Below are positions 13,300 through 23,196 of a stretch of 64,000 bases of DNA, one piece after another (positions within the stretch are counted from its first letter, which is position 1; every line of letters begins with the position of its first letter). The DNA lies in the NCBI GenBank assembly GCA_037039685.1, contig JAWNGF010000010.1, forward strand, positions 868,001 to 932,000. Reading direction: 5' to 3'. The notes under the pieces were generated by a model. It was not told the DNA's origin. It saw only the letters and a list, made by a program, of their open reading frames with translations, and searched no databases. This stretch comes from Ceratobasidium sp. AG-K. Lineage: Eukaryota > Basidiomycota > Agaricomycetes > Cantharellales > Ceratobasidiaceae. A program made the translations under genes and the position numbers.

Positions 13300-15582
13300 C
13301 TATTCGCCAATGTAGCACTCATGCCAGCTCTCGCCCGTCAGGATATCGTTGTAGTTAATGACCAATGAACCCCGCGGGGTGATCATGAACGCGTTGCGCG
13401 GAGTTGGTAGAACACTGCTCATATCCGGTGGTGTCCAAAAAAGCAGGCGTCGCATGTCTTTGTCCATAACCCATCCATTGCTTTGGACGTGCCAGCCATA
13501 TGGGAGGAATAGGGGATTTATCCCTATTTGTTATCTTATCAATACACCAACAAGTCTAATAGTGGTATGCTTACCATTGGATCCAAGAGCTACTGAGTTC
13601 ATGTTTTCACTTGTCTCTTCTAGTGAACCTAGGGCAGGAATAATCCATACCCTAATGGATTTATCGTCGGAACAAGAAACAATACGTCTAGTATCAGGTG
13701 AAAACGCAGCCGCGATGACCGCGCCAGAGTGGCCTTCAAAAGGTCCCGCCACAAGTTTACCATCCTGCGCACTCCAAACACGGATGGTCTGGTCACGAGG
13801 CGCGGAGACTATGTAATTCCCATCACACTGAGAATGACAAAAATACCATTTTTCAGTATCAAAGCGTCCAGATTCGGTATTTTATCGAATTTCGGTATGG
13901 ATTCAACCAATTTTCGGTGCAAACTATCCTAATATCTGAGCCTCTGGGTCTGATTCTTGAATTTGAAAAACAAGGTGGTGGGATAAGTTGTCCCAAAAAT
14001 CGATATAAATATTACTAAATCCTGTCCAAAAAGGGTAATCATACTGAAACTGGGCACTTTGATACCATAAAATGATATTTTACACATTTGTAGAGTCAGT
14101 TGAGTACTTGACTGATAGGACCTTATCTGTGTGGCCTTTGAACAGACCAACAACAACCATAGCGTCCTGTACTCTCAAAATCTGGATGCTTGTGTTGTAC
14201 CTGGAGACGATGAAGGTTCTGTTGGGCAAAATAGTGGTGGATCTGGGTGGTTACAGCATCCGTTGATTGGGTCACCTATAGTCACACCATCCTGTGTGCT
14301 CCAGAATGGGATGGTATCATCACCAAAAGTAGAAACAATACATCCGCCATCACGGGAATAGGCCACAGATGAGACATCACTGGCATATCCTAAAAGATGT
14401 GTGGAGGCAGCTGGATTAACTTGCACACTTCATACTCTGATGGTTGCATTGGTAGACCTGGAGAGGATGTGTGTGCCGTTGTGGGAATAGGTTACTGACT
14501 CAATACTGCTAGTATGTCCTGTAAATGGTCCAGCAATTAGCGTGCCATCACGCGCACTCCAAATTTGGATGGTGCAATTGTATGAGCTAGAAGCAATGCA
14601 AGTGCCGTCAGGCGAGTACGCCACCAAATAAATAGAACTGGTGTGCCCCTTGATTGGACCGGCTACTAGTGCGCCATTGTGTGCAGCCTACACTTGGATT
14701 GAATTGTCTTCAGAGCCAGAAACAATGTGTGTGCCATTGGGCAAATACGCAACGGACCAGACGCGCACAGCGTGCTCAAATGGTCCAGCAATCAGCAAAC
14801 CATCTTGCGCACTCCAGACTAGGATGTTTCTATCATTGGCACCAGAAGCAATACGTGTGCTATCAGGAGAGTATGCGGCTGAGTTGATACCACCAGTGTG
14901 ACTGTTGAGCAGGTCAATGACAAGAGCATAGTTGTGTGCACTCCAGACTCGCAGGGTCTGGTTATCAGAGCCAGATACCATACGCGTTCTGTCAGGGGAG
15001 TACGCCACCACTCTGACAGGGAGACTGTGCCCTCCAAGTGGACCAGTGATGAGTGTGCCATCATGTGCACTCCAGACCCAGACGCTGTGATCCCCTGAAC
15101 TGGAGACAAGCCTTGCGCCATCAGGCAAGTACGCCACCAACAAGACAACATTAGTGTGACCTTCAAGAGGACCACCAAGGGGCGCCCCATCATGTGTGCT
15201 ATACAATCTAACCACTCCATCCCCACAGCCAACTGTGACACAGCTATCATCCGGGGAATGCACTGCCAAATACACTGAGGACTGGATATCCCAGGTTGCT
15301 ATTGCACCCACTCTGCTTTCAAAGAGGGTTCCTGTCACCTTCATCAAGCCTTGGAACCTGTGCTGGTACAGCTTGCATATGGGGCTTGAGAGAGAGCAGA
15401 ACACTAAAAGGGAAATGTAGATGTGTGGGGTGCACCGAGAAACCCCATTACATGCAAAATTGGTGACAAAGTTGCAAGCATTGTTAATCAGAGCTTGGGC
15501 ATCTGGCGCAATTGTGCCCACCTGTGGGACCATGTAGTTATTGACCAATTAATCTCTGAACTATTACTCACCCTCAGCCAAG
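13300..15582 (-). pseudogene. NLR pseudogene, segment 1: WD40 blades and C-terminal module
   Basis: This is the 3' part of a second NACHT-WD40 gene whose pieces continue at 16258-16667, 23612-24360, 35156-35200 and 37138-37795, separated only by transposons. It aligns blade by blade with the intact gene at 4727-9040, including TLFESRVGAIATWDIQSSVY and a terminal GESWHECYIGE before a stop at 13300-13302. The intron near 13510-13575 corresponds to the optional 54-bp intron of the intact gene. Damage includes a Trp-to-TAG change near 14688, a frameshift near 14428 and a 273-bp MITE at 13826-14098. Exon 7 joins exon 6 through a 50-bp-type intron (donor about 15571). Confidence 0.9.
13826..14098. 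mobile_element. CACTA-like MITE inside a WD40 blade
   Basis: AT-rich sequence interrupts the blade at a point where the intact paralog reads straight through (ccatca then gttgaat). The flanking trinucleotide TCA is present on both sides (13823-13825 and 14096-14098), consistent with a 3-bp target duplication if the last three bases are the second copy. The two ends are imperfect inverted repeats of about 55 bp without gaps, both containing a block like GTATCAAAG(C/T)G(T/C)CCAG. The left end begins CACTG. A 3-bp duplication and a CACT(A/G) terminus suggest the CMC/CACTA superfamily, but the repeats are degenerate and there is no ORF. Confidence 0.65.
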
Positions 15583-16257
15583 CATCTGTGAATGTGCTGG
15601 GAGCTATATAGCGCTATATAGTGCTATGTAGCTGGGTAGCAAAACATCAACACCCCTTATATGTACTGCTACGTAGCAGCCTCAGTGCTACATAGTGCTA
15701 TATAGTGCTATGTAGCAAGGCCATATTTGGGCAATGGAATGAAATGATTTGGACATTGTGGCTGTGTAGTTACCATATATGGTAATAATCTTCCCAGATA
15801 GGTAATTTGATGTATCTTACTAAGACACCCATTTTGGGACAAACTTTTGAAGCAGCCAGTGGTTTTCCATCCCCTTAGCACCAATGTGACTATATGCTAT
15901 AAAATACCCCCAGGTGAGGTTTTTGGGGGTGCACTCAGACACGTGAAAGTAGGGGGAAGAGCAAGTTCAAGGGGCAGGGTGGCACTTGAGTTTCAAGTCA
16001 GCTGAGTTCCCAAAAGGGTTATATTGGCTTCCATAATTGGAATTTCAAATATTACCAAATAAGGAAATTTTAAAATCGTCTTAGAATCGAAAACTACCAT
16101 ATATGGTAATTCATTTATCCCAATTTGGACTAATTAATTACCATATATGGCAACTGCACAGCCACAACATCCAAATCACCTCATTCCATTGCCCAAATAT
16201 GGCCTTTGCTACATAGCACTATATAGCGCTATATAGCTCCCAGCACATTTACAGATG
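15583..16257. mobile_element. CATCTGT-family MITE, copy A
   Basis: This is a 675-bp foldback element. The outer 50 bp of each end are nearly perfect inverted repeats (CATCTGT(G/A)AATGTGCTGGG...), followed by runs of GCTATATAGCGC-type palindromes. The arms continue to about 130 bp (ending near ACCATATATGGTAA), apart from an 80-bp extra block in the left arm. Removing it restores alignment of the pseudogene to the intact NLR gene. The target duplication is short and not certain (CAA or CAAG). It shares arms and interior (for example CACCTGGGGGTATTTT) with copies B and C. No ORF. Confidence 0.85.
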
Positions 16258-16667
16258 TCAAGAGGTTGCCTTGAAGAAGGTTTCTAATCCTCAATTCATC
16301 CCCTGCTTCAGATTCATCACTTCCATCAAAAATAGGAGTCAAACAGAGAGGAGATTGGTAAGGGGTGCACATAGCAAATTGGAATATGTGGTTTGTTGGA
16401 GATGGTGTCCCCAGTAACAGCATGAGTAAAATAATGCCAAAGAGATTGCATTGTGGATGCACTCTTGTAAATTACCAATGTCTGTGTCCAGGGTAAACAA
16501 CAACTCCAGATTGCAAATATTGAACCAGAGCTGATCCTCCATGATATCAACACACCTTTTGGCCAGAAATTTGTGGTGTTCTGTGGTGTTACAGCAGAAC
16601 AAACTGGAGAGTGATATGTCAAACATAAAATCAGGAAACAAGGTGTGAAGAGTTGAACCAACCACAC
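16258..16667 (-). pseudogene. NLR pseudogene, segment 2: region after NACHT
   Basis: This aligns with residues after the NACHT domain of the intact gene, matching STLHTLFPDFMFD, CCNTTEHHKFLAKRC and LFYSCCYWGHHLQQTTY in the reverse frame. It is bounded by MITE copy A on the left and by gypsy A1 on the right. The last five bases (16663-16667, CACAC) are the target duplication of A1. Confidence 0.9.
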
Positions 16668-17082
16668 TGTCCCGACTTGGGTCAATTAGGTATATATAAG
16701 GTTAAGGGGTTCGACTTAGACAAGTCTTTGAACCCAAGGAGTAGCAATGAGTAAGAGGATGTATTGGGCAAGTCCTAGTGGAGAGGAGGTCAAGCCTTGT
16801 CGTTAACCGGCTTGACCTCTGGGTTTATATACATGAGGGAACCGTGCCACGTCATCATCTATCAGTGTGGGAAAGCCGAGTACAACCGATGCTAAGCGAG
16901 ATAAGAGACATGACTCGACATTCTGGAAGTTCCGGAAGCACCACCAATATCAAAAGGAAAGACAAATTCATCACATGATACAAGTATAAGCGCTAGAAGA
17001 CATTTGTACCAAAAAAGGAAAGTGTTCGGAAAAAAAGATATAAAATCGGAATAAAATGTCTGAGCTTAGTCAGCTCATGACA
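16668..17082 (-). repeat. 3' LTR of gypsy A1
   Basis: 415 bp, bounded by TGTCCCGACTTGGG at the left and ending ...CTCATGACA in plus-strand reading. A purine-rich priming tract lies next to it in sense orientation (aggagggggtaa, about 17083-17095). It is nearly identical to the LTR at 23197-23611. Confidence 0.95.
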
Positions 17083-17092
17083 TTACCCCCTC

Positions 17093-20000
17093 CTAAGGGC
17101 CTGGCGCGGTGGGGTGGAGTTTGTGAAACTTATCAACCAGTTCAGGAGCGTTCTTGAGATCTTCCTTTGACTGCCAAGAGTTGTCTGCATGAGAGTATCC
17201 TTTCCACTTAACGTAATAGTGGAGTTGACGGCGGATTTTCTTGGAATTAAGGATCTCTTCGACTTCCCATTCTTCTTCTCCATCTTGTGTGACAATAGGG
17301 GGTGGTTGAGCGGGTTCTCGGCCGTGGGGATCAGAGTGGAATTTCTTGAGCAGCATGACGTGGAAGACAGGATGAACTTTCATTGATTTTGGTAATTCCA
17401 GTCTAAAGGCATGAGTTCCTACTTTTTCCATTACTTTGTAAGGGCCTAAAACTTTGTGGGAGAGTTTTACTGAAGGTCTGTCTGTGGAAATGTTCTGATG
17501 ATTAAGCCAGACTTTATCCCCCGGGTTTATCTCTTCTGGTTCTTTGGCTCCTTTATCAAAGTAGTATTTATAGGACTGATTTGCTAGGATGAGGGCAGCT
17601 TTGACTTCGTCATATCCTTTCAACAGGAATTCCGCATGGGCATCAGCTTCAGGAACAGTATAGTCTGATTCTTCCCCGATGTTCATTCTAGGATTGAAAC
17701 CCTGGCAGATTTGGAAAGGGGTTTTGCCAGTGGATGCTTGGATTCCATTGTTGTAAGCAAATTCTGCCATAGGGAGCAGGGCCACCCAGTCGTTTTGCCT
17801 ATGGTTAACAAAAGCCCTGATGAAGATTTCAACAACTTGGTTTGCTCGTTCTGACTGTCCGTCTGTCCTTGGATGGTAGGCTGTGCTGAAGGTAGGTTTT
17901 GCGTCCAATCGTTTGTACAGATGCCTAATGAACTTTGAGTTGAAAGTGGATCCTCTATCCGAGACTGTTACTTTTGGGGTGCCGTGAAGTTTCCAAATGT
18001 TTGCAATGAAGATATTGGCTATGTCTACTGCTGTGGCCGTTGATTTGCAAGGGAGATAGTGTGCCATTTTGGAGAACCGATCTACCACTGTCAAGATTCC
18101 GTCATATCCTTCTGATTCTGGGAGCCCTACAATCATGTCATAGGAGATTTCTTCCCAGGGTCTCTCAGGGATGTGTAAAGGACGCAGTAATCCTGTGGGA
18201 AGTTGGTTTGATGGTTTAATTCGAATGCATGTTTCGCAGTGTGACACATAAGAGTTGACAAATTTCTTCATGGTTGGCCAGTAGTAAGTTCTTGAGATCA
18301 TTTCTAATGTTCTTGCTTGTCCAGGATGCCCAGCTGTAATATTGTCATGGCGCGATTCCAATATCAGGTTTCTGATGGTTTCATCTTTGGGGACAAAGAT
18401 CTTTCCTTTGAACATTAGGAGTCCTTCTCTGTATTCCCAGTCTTTGACCTTTTCTCCGTTTCTCAGCTTATTGTGGGCTTCTTCTAATCTGGGATCTTCG
18501 AGGATTGCTTCTCTGATTAGATCGTTAATCTCCTGGTCAGGGGTAATAGCCGAAATAAAAATGTCTGGTTTGAGGAGAACTTGGTTCTCTACCCCCCCCA
18601 AAGGTTCTAGGTCATATCGCCTCGAGAGAATGTCCGCTTTTTTGTTTTGGCTTCCTGGCCTGTACAAGATTTGGAAGTTGAAGTCCACCAAGAAGTTCAT
18701 CCAGCGGATCTGGCGTTGGTTCAATTGTTTGGACAACGAGAAGTATTCCAAATTTTTGTGATCTGTTATCACTTGAATGGCCTTTTCTGTGCCTTGGAGT
18801 AAGTGCCGCCATTCCTTGAAAGCTCTAATGATTGCCAATAGTTCTTTGTCAAAAATGTCGTAGTTTTGTTCAGCCGGATTTAGTGATTTGGAAAGAAAAG
18901 CTACAGGGTGTAATTTTCCTTCTTCATCCTTCTGTGACAAAACTGCTCCTGTGGCAAATCCCGACGCGTCTGTCTCGAGGAAAAATTCCTTTTTCTGATC
19001 GGGCTGCATCATTACAGGTGCCTCCTTAAGAGCCTCTTTTAGTGCGTTCATGGCCTCTTGTTCTTTGCTTGTCCACTGCCACTTTTGATCCTTTTTGAGC
19101 AGGTTATATAGAGGTCTGGCTTTGCCGGCGAAGTCTTGGATGAATCTTCGATAGAAATTGACAAATCCTAGGAACTCTTGAACTTGTTTGACATTCTTGG
19201 GAGCCTTCCAATTCATAGCCGCCATGACCTTTTCCTGATCCGTTTCGATTCCTTTATTGGAAATGACCAATCCAACCCAGTCCAGTTTAGTTTGGTGGAA
19301 CTTGCATTTTCTCAATTTTGCAACCAGCTTGTGTTCTCTTAGTCTTCTCAGCACCTCCTTCACGTGTCCTGGATGATCTTCGACTCGTTGAGAAAAAACA
19401 AAGATGTCATCAATGTATACGAGTACGAAAACTCCCATAATGTCTCTGAATATAGAATTCATCAGGGACTGGAAGCTTGATGGAGCGTTTTTGAGACCGA
19501 AGGGCATGACTTTCCATTTGTACATCCCGTATTGAGTTTTGAATGCCGTTTTCCATTCATGGCCTGCTGCTATTCGGGTTTGGTGGAATCCCTGTGCCAA
19601 GTCTAGAGTGGTGCCAATGACAAATCCTTCCAGGGCCCTTAACCATTGGTCCAGTAGTGGTATTCCGCTTGCGTTGAATTTGCATAGTGAATTCACATAT
19701 CTGTAGTCAACGCAAAAGCGTAACTCTGGGTTGCTTGGATCTTCTGGATGGGGTTTTTTGACAAACAGAACCGGGGAAGCCAAAGGGGACTTAGTAATCT
19801 GAATGTGTCCTCTTCGGATCAGGGTTTCTAGTACTTTCTTCATTTCTTTGTCTTCAGCTGGGGACGTTTTGTAAATAGGGCCGTGCTTTAGTTTGGCTTC
19901 TGGCAGGAGGTCGAGCGTAATATCAGTTGGCCTGTGAGGTGGAAGTTCTTCTAATCTGGATTCGTCGAATACATCTGCGAACTCTTTGTATTCTTCCAGT

Positions 20001-20491
20001 AATGTAGTTTCAGCTGCAATTTGGAGGGTAGACGGGATTTCTAGGCAGTTTTTTGAGCAGAATTCGCTGGTGTATGCAATTGTCCTATTTTTCCAATTAA
20101 TTTGTGGGTTATGTTTCTTGAGCCATGACATCCCGAGTACGATAGGGTGTCTTCCAATGTTTGTGACATGACATTCTATTTCGCTGGAATGTGTTCCCAT
20201 CACAAGCTTAAATTTGGTATAGTGGGTGACTTTTCCAGACAAGACTTCTCGTCCGTCTATAACTCGCAGAGTTTTTGGTTTTTCGTGTTGAAAAAGAGGA
20301 AGGTTTGCCTCTTTTGCTAGGGAAGGGTTGATGAAACAGGAGGTTGCGCCGCAGTCAAGGAGTGCTTGTCCAGAGAATCTTTTTGATCTGTTAACTGACT
20401 TAGAATCAGGAGCTGTAGCTAGTGGATGAGCGGTGAAATCAAGGTATAATTGGTTTTCATTTGATATTGACATGATTTCCAATTCATCCAT
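17093..20491 (-). CDS. A1 Pol: protease, RT, RNase H, integrase, chromodomain
   Basis: A 1,132-aa uninterrupted ORF. In order: aspartic protease with D46 in ALLDCGATSCF; reverse transcriptase with YIDD at 359-362; RNase H with D508 in LETDASGFATG; integrase zinc site H715, H722, C752, C755; integrase core D804 (TVVDRFSKM), D845 (VSDRGSTF) and E881 (DGQSERAN); and a chromodomain at about 1068-1125 (EWEVEEIL..YYVKWKGY..NSWQ). All expected catalytic residues are present. Chromodomains of such elements are known to steer integration to particular histone marks. Pol is in the -1 frame relative to gag and remains open upstream of its ATG, so a Gag-Pol fusion by -1 frameshifting is likely. It ends just before the polypurine tract, and unlike families B, C and D it has no ORF3. 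Confidence 0.96.
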   Translation of the reverse strand: MDELEIMSISNENQLYLDFTAHPLATAPDSKSVNRSKRFSGQALLDCGATSCFINPSLAKEANLPLFQHEKPKTLRVIDGREVLSGKVTHYTKFKLVMGTHSSEIECHVTNIGRHPIVLGMSWLKKHNPQINWKNRTIAYTSEFCSKNCLEIPSTLQIAAETTLLEEYKEFADVFDESRLEELPPHRPTDITLDLLPEAKLKHGPIYKTSPAEDKEMKKVLETLIRRGHIQITKSPLASPVLFVKKPHPEDPSNPELRFCVDYRYVNSLCKFNASGIPLLDQWLRALEGFVIGTTLDLAQGFHQTRIAAGHEWKTAFKTQYGMYKWKVMPFGLKNAPSSFQSLMNSIFRDIMGVFVLVYIDDIFVFSQRVEDHPGHVKEVLRRLREHKLVAKLRKCKFHQTKLDWVGLVISNKGIETDQEKVMAAMNWKAPKNVKQVQEFLGFVNFYRRFIQDFAGKARPLYNLLKKDQKWQWTSKEQEAMNALKEALKEAPVMMQPDQKKEFFLETDASGFATGAVLSQKDEEGKLHPVAFLSKSLNPAEQNYDIFDKELLAIIRAFKEWRHLLQGTEKAIQVITDHKNLEYFSLSKQLNQRQIRWMNFLVDFNFQILYRPGSQNKKADILSRRYDLEPLGGVENQVLLKPDIFISAITPDQEINDLIREAILEDPRLEEAHNKLRNGEKVKDWEYREGLLMFKGKIFVPKDETIRNLILESRHDNITAGHPGQARTLEMISRTYYWPTMKKFVNSYVSHCETCIRIKPSNQLPTGLLRPLHIPERPWEEISYDMIVGLPESEGYDGILTVVDRFSKMAHYLPCKSTATAVDIANIFIANIWKLHGTPKVTVSDRGSTFNSKFIRHLYKRLDAKPTFSTAYHPRTDGQSERANQVVEIFIRAFVNHRQNDWVALLPMAEFAYNNGIQASTGKTPFQICQGFNPRMNIGEESDYTVPEADAHAEFLLKGYDEVKAALILANQSYKYYFDKGAKEPEEINPGDKVWLNHQNISTDRPSVKLSHKVLGPYKVMEKVGTHAFRLELPKSMKVHPVFHVMLLKKFHSDPHGREPAQPPPIVTQDGEEEWEVEEILNSKKIRRQLHYYVKWKGYSHADNSWQSKEDLKNAPELVDKFHKLHPTAPGP

Positions 20492-20507
20492 ATTACTAGC
20501 TAATATA

Positions 20508-20554
20508 TCACCAAGTACTTGGCTCCTTAATAAGCCTTGGTGACGTCTTTTCCC
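20508..20554 (-). promoter_or_regulatory. Predicted -1 ribosomal frameshift signal at A1 gag/pol junction
   Basis: The heptamer GGGAAAA (20554 down to 20548) is in the gag frame as G-GGA-AAA, fitting the X-XXY-YYZ rule. Four bases downstream an 8-bp stem TCACCAAG/CTTGGTGA can form (20543-20536 with 20515-20508), enclosing a second stem GGCT/AGCC. Slipping by -1 enters the pol frame, which is open to the pol ATG. Confidence 0.75.
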
Positions 20555-21879
20555 GATTCAATGTCTGAGGAGATTTCTTCAATCTGAGCTTCAAACCCTG
20601 AGGCTGTGTTCTTGGAGGGACAGACTCTTGCTGAGTGTCCCTTGCCGCCGCAGGTGAAGCAAATCATTGGTCCTTTTCCCTTTCCATCAAGATCCATTGC
20701 ATTAGGGTCTTTAGCAGGAGTGGAGGGTTTGGGTGTTTGGATGGTAGGAGCATTGAAGTTACTGGTTCGGGTGTCTCTCTGAATTGCTCCAAAAGGGACA
20801 TTTCCTTTTGTCCCATCATCCCAGGAGATCTGTGGAACTGGACGGCCCTTGGCGTTTTGGTTAATGCTTGAGATTTTGCCGTATTGCACCCCCCCTGTAG
20901 GTTTTGACATAAAGACTCGATCGTTTACATTGAATCTTTGGCCCAGTGAGGTATTTGCGGTGCTTGGGGTTGTCTTAGAAGTGGGTTGTTTCGAGATACT
21001 GGTTTGTGGGCTTTGCGACTTCTTTGGTGCATTAATGGCATTCATTGTGGAGTCAATTTCCAAGGCTCTTTCGCGAACTTGGTTGAATGTCCTTGTTGCT
21101 TCGTGGGGTTTAAAGTTCTGTGACACCATGGCCATCTTGATTTCATCCTTAAGACCGTCATAGAAATCATCACGAAGTACTCGATCGGTGTACCTGAGTA
21201 CCGATGAATAAGTGACGAAGTCTCGTAGATAATCCTGGACAGAGTTCTTCTGGACCAATTTCTTGTATAATTGTCTATATCGGTTGATCTTGTGAACATC
21301 GCCAAACCTAGCTTGCATTTCGTTCCAGAATTCATCCATGTCGTGTAGCCAATTTGTTGCTCCCCTTCTTGCTGTGTCTACGTCAATACCGGGTTGCATC
21401 CATACATAGGCAGGCCCCTTGCAATATCCCATGATATATGTGATTTTTTCTTCTGTGGTTGCTTGTGGCGACGTATGATTTATGTACAAGGTACATTGCG
21501 ATTTAAACTCATCAAATTTATCTACATCTCCAGAAAATTCTTCTGGGGGATGCATTTTGAGTTTGTATCCTGGGGTGGTTGTTGACGCGGTGGTAGAGGG
21601 TGTTGCTCCTAGATTTGCAAGTGACTGAGACACTGCATTCATTAATTGGTGAAGGGGTGCGATTTGTGCGGTTTGATTTTGAATTGCATGAATATCTGCA
21701 ATGTTATTGTCGATTCCCAATTCTAGGGTAGAGGTGATGCCATTTAAGGCATTAATGTGACCGTTAATTTTTCGCACTTCGTCTATTAAGGCATTGATTG
21801 CCTGTGCAACTACATTGGGTCCAGACGTTGCTGAAATTTGGGTAAATCCCCCTTGTCCGGGTGATGGGGCTCTCGACAT
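20527..21879 (-). CDS. A1 Gag
   Basis: A 450-aa capsid/nucleocapsid polyprotein. The middle part has the gypsy capsid-type segment (PPEEFSGDVDKFDEFKSQC, WNEMQARFGD, VQDYLRDF, LRDDFYDGLKDEI). A CCHC zinc knuckle CFTCGGKGHSARVC starts at residue 407. The ATG at 21879 is the first AUG after the leader except for one at 22046-22044. The start is supported by the matching ATG in A2 (29147). Gag assembles the particle and binds RNA through the knuckle (family knowledge). Confidence 0.93.
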   Translation of the reverse strand: MSRAPSPGQGGFTQISATSGPNVVAQAINALIDEVRKINGHINALNGITSTLELGIDNNIADIHAIQNQTAQIAPLHQLMNAVSQSLANLGATPSTTASTTTPGYKLKMHPPEEFSGDVDKFDEFKSQCTLYINHTSPQATTEEKITYIMGYCKGPAYVWMQPGIDVDTARRGATNWLHDMDEFWNEMQARFGDVHKINRYRQLYKKLVQKNSVQDYLRDFVTYSSVLRYTDRVLRDDFYDGLKDEIKMAMVSQNFKPHEATRTFNQVRERALEIDSTMNAINAPKKSQSPQTSISKQPTSKTTPSTANTSLGQRFNVNDRVFMSKPTGGVQYGKISSINQNAKGRPVPQISWDDGTKGNVPFGAIQRDTRTSNFNAPTIQTPKPSTPAKDPNAMDLDGKGKGPMICFTCGGKGHSARVCPSKNTASGFEAQIEEISSDIESGKDVTKAY

Positions 21880-21903
21880 ATTGGAGCGGGGAAAAAGGTA
21901 GAT

Positions 21904-22155
21904 TTATTGAGATCCAAGGCCGTACAAAATGTTACGAATTCTTCTACGAACCCTTCTATCTTTAATGATGCGCAAACTTTTCAAAAATATCAGTTCAAGA
22001 TTTTCGTCCTCCAGAAACAACGCGTTGATTACTCCTAGTTCGTCATACTGTTTGTATATGTAGTTACGATGAACGTCTTCAATAAAGAGTGCTAGGGACT
22101 CTAGTCTAAGCTGTTCCCTGTGTTGTTCCTGTGTGAGTCGAGGTCTTGGTCCCAC
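21904..22155 (-). CDS. A1 leader ORF2, no AUG
   Basis: An 83-codon open frame with a basic C-terminus (IIKDRRVRRRIRNILYGLGSQ). It contains no ATG in frame. It overlaps leader ORF1 by 55 nt in the -1 frame, and its stop (TAA) lies 24 nt before gag in the same frame as gag. The same arrangement exists in A2 (28871-29122). Whether it is translated is unknown. It could be reached by -1 frameshifting from ORF1 or by non-AUG initiation. I do not recognise a domain. Confidence 0.45.
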   Translation of the reverse strand: MGPRPRLTQEQHREQLRLESLALFIEDVHRNYIYKQYDELGVINALFLEDENLELIFLKSLRIIKDRRVRRRIRNILYGLGSQ

Positions 22156-22715
22156 TGAAAAGGATTGGGTGCGATAGAATTGAGGTGGTTTAGAAGGCGG
22201 TAATCCTGGTTAATAGGAATACGCACTTCTGCTGCAAGATGACAGTATTTTCCCTTGATTTTGTCTTTAAGGGTTTCGATAGTGCGCCACTGTCGTTTGT
22301 TGTTGTTGATGAGGTTTTCGACCTTTCGAGTGTGCTTTTCTTGGATTTTAATAAGTTGGTCACAATTTTCGATCAGCACACGGGTTTGTTCTTGTAAGCG
22401 CTTGACTTCGATATTGGTGTCAGCTAGATTTATACTTTGGACACAATCTTGATCGGCTTGTTGCTTGTTTGTATTGTCAAGGTTGATTTCGACGAACTCA
22501 AGCCTTGAATGGAGGGATTGATAATCGGCTTCGAGTTGATTGTGGTTTTCGTCGTTTCTGGTACGTTCGACCCTTAAATCCTCTGCTTGTTCAACTTGAT
22601 CTTCTTCTAGTACCTCGATTCGACTGTTTAATTCGTCGACTTTGGTGTCTAGATCAAGTACGAAGTCTTTTAGTCTAAAGACTGCTTCGCAGAGGCTAAA
22701 AAATGCGGGGAACAC
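22101..22715 (-). CDS. A1 leader ORF1, coiled-coil type, no AUG
   Basis: A 204-codon open frame starting at GTG as listed, with no Met codon inside. Heptad-like patterns (VDELNSRIEVLEEDQ..., LHSRLEFVEINLDNTNKQQ) suggest a long coiled coil. The protein is conserved in A2 with about ten substitutions. Upstream, a plausible short leader intron (donor GTACGC, branch CTAAC, acceptor AAAAG) ends right at this frame, but no AUG precedes it. The function is unknown. It resembles neither Gag nor an envelope protein. Confidence 0.45.
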   Translation of the reverse strand: MFPAFFSLCEAVFRLKDFVLDLDTKVDELNSRIEVLEEDQVEQAEDLRVERTRNDENHNQLEADYQSLHSRLEFVEINLDNTNKQQADQDCVQSINLADTNIEVKRLQEQTRVLIENCDQLIKIQEKHTRKVENLINNNKRQWRTIETLKDKIKGKYCHLAAEVRIPINQDYRLLNHLNSIAPNPFQWDQDLDSHRNNTGNSLD

Positions 22716-23196
22716 TTTTAAGGTTAATTAGTTAGTTACTAATTAGTTCCTTTTTAGTGCGTACTGATGGAAACGGCTGGTTGATGGGGTTCTTGATGGA
22801 TGAGAGTGTTAACTTGGGTGGTGCTCCGACCACTTTCCAGTTTTGCTTGAGAGGATCTGGCTTCCTCGAGATGTTGATTTGGATGTGAAGGGTGCTAGAT
22901 GCTAAGCTTTTGCTTTATATACTCCTTATCTGATCTTATCAGTTATCAACAGCCTTGGGCGGGCGTGATAGCGACAGTGTATAACAGAGTAAGGGTGTAT
23001 TTAGCTGACTAAAGCCGCTATGACCCGAAAGAGGATAACAATTGGGTTCACTGACAGCGTATAGCGACGTGGGACTACTGGTCTATATCAAGTATAGCTC
23101 TTTGTCCGTTGTACTATGCCCTTTTTCCCGTGTACGTTCTATCTACTTGGTGGAAGAGCAGGGGCTTAAGGCCGATGCTAGGAAGGCTTGACCTGA

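Noticed and set aside
15590..15720. Repeated GCTATATAGC-type units as a satellite or CRISPR-like array
   Set aside because: They are part of the inverted arms of a MITE; there are no regular spacers and the host is a eukaryote.
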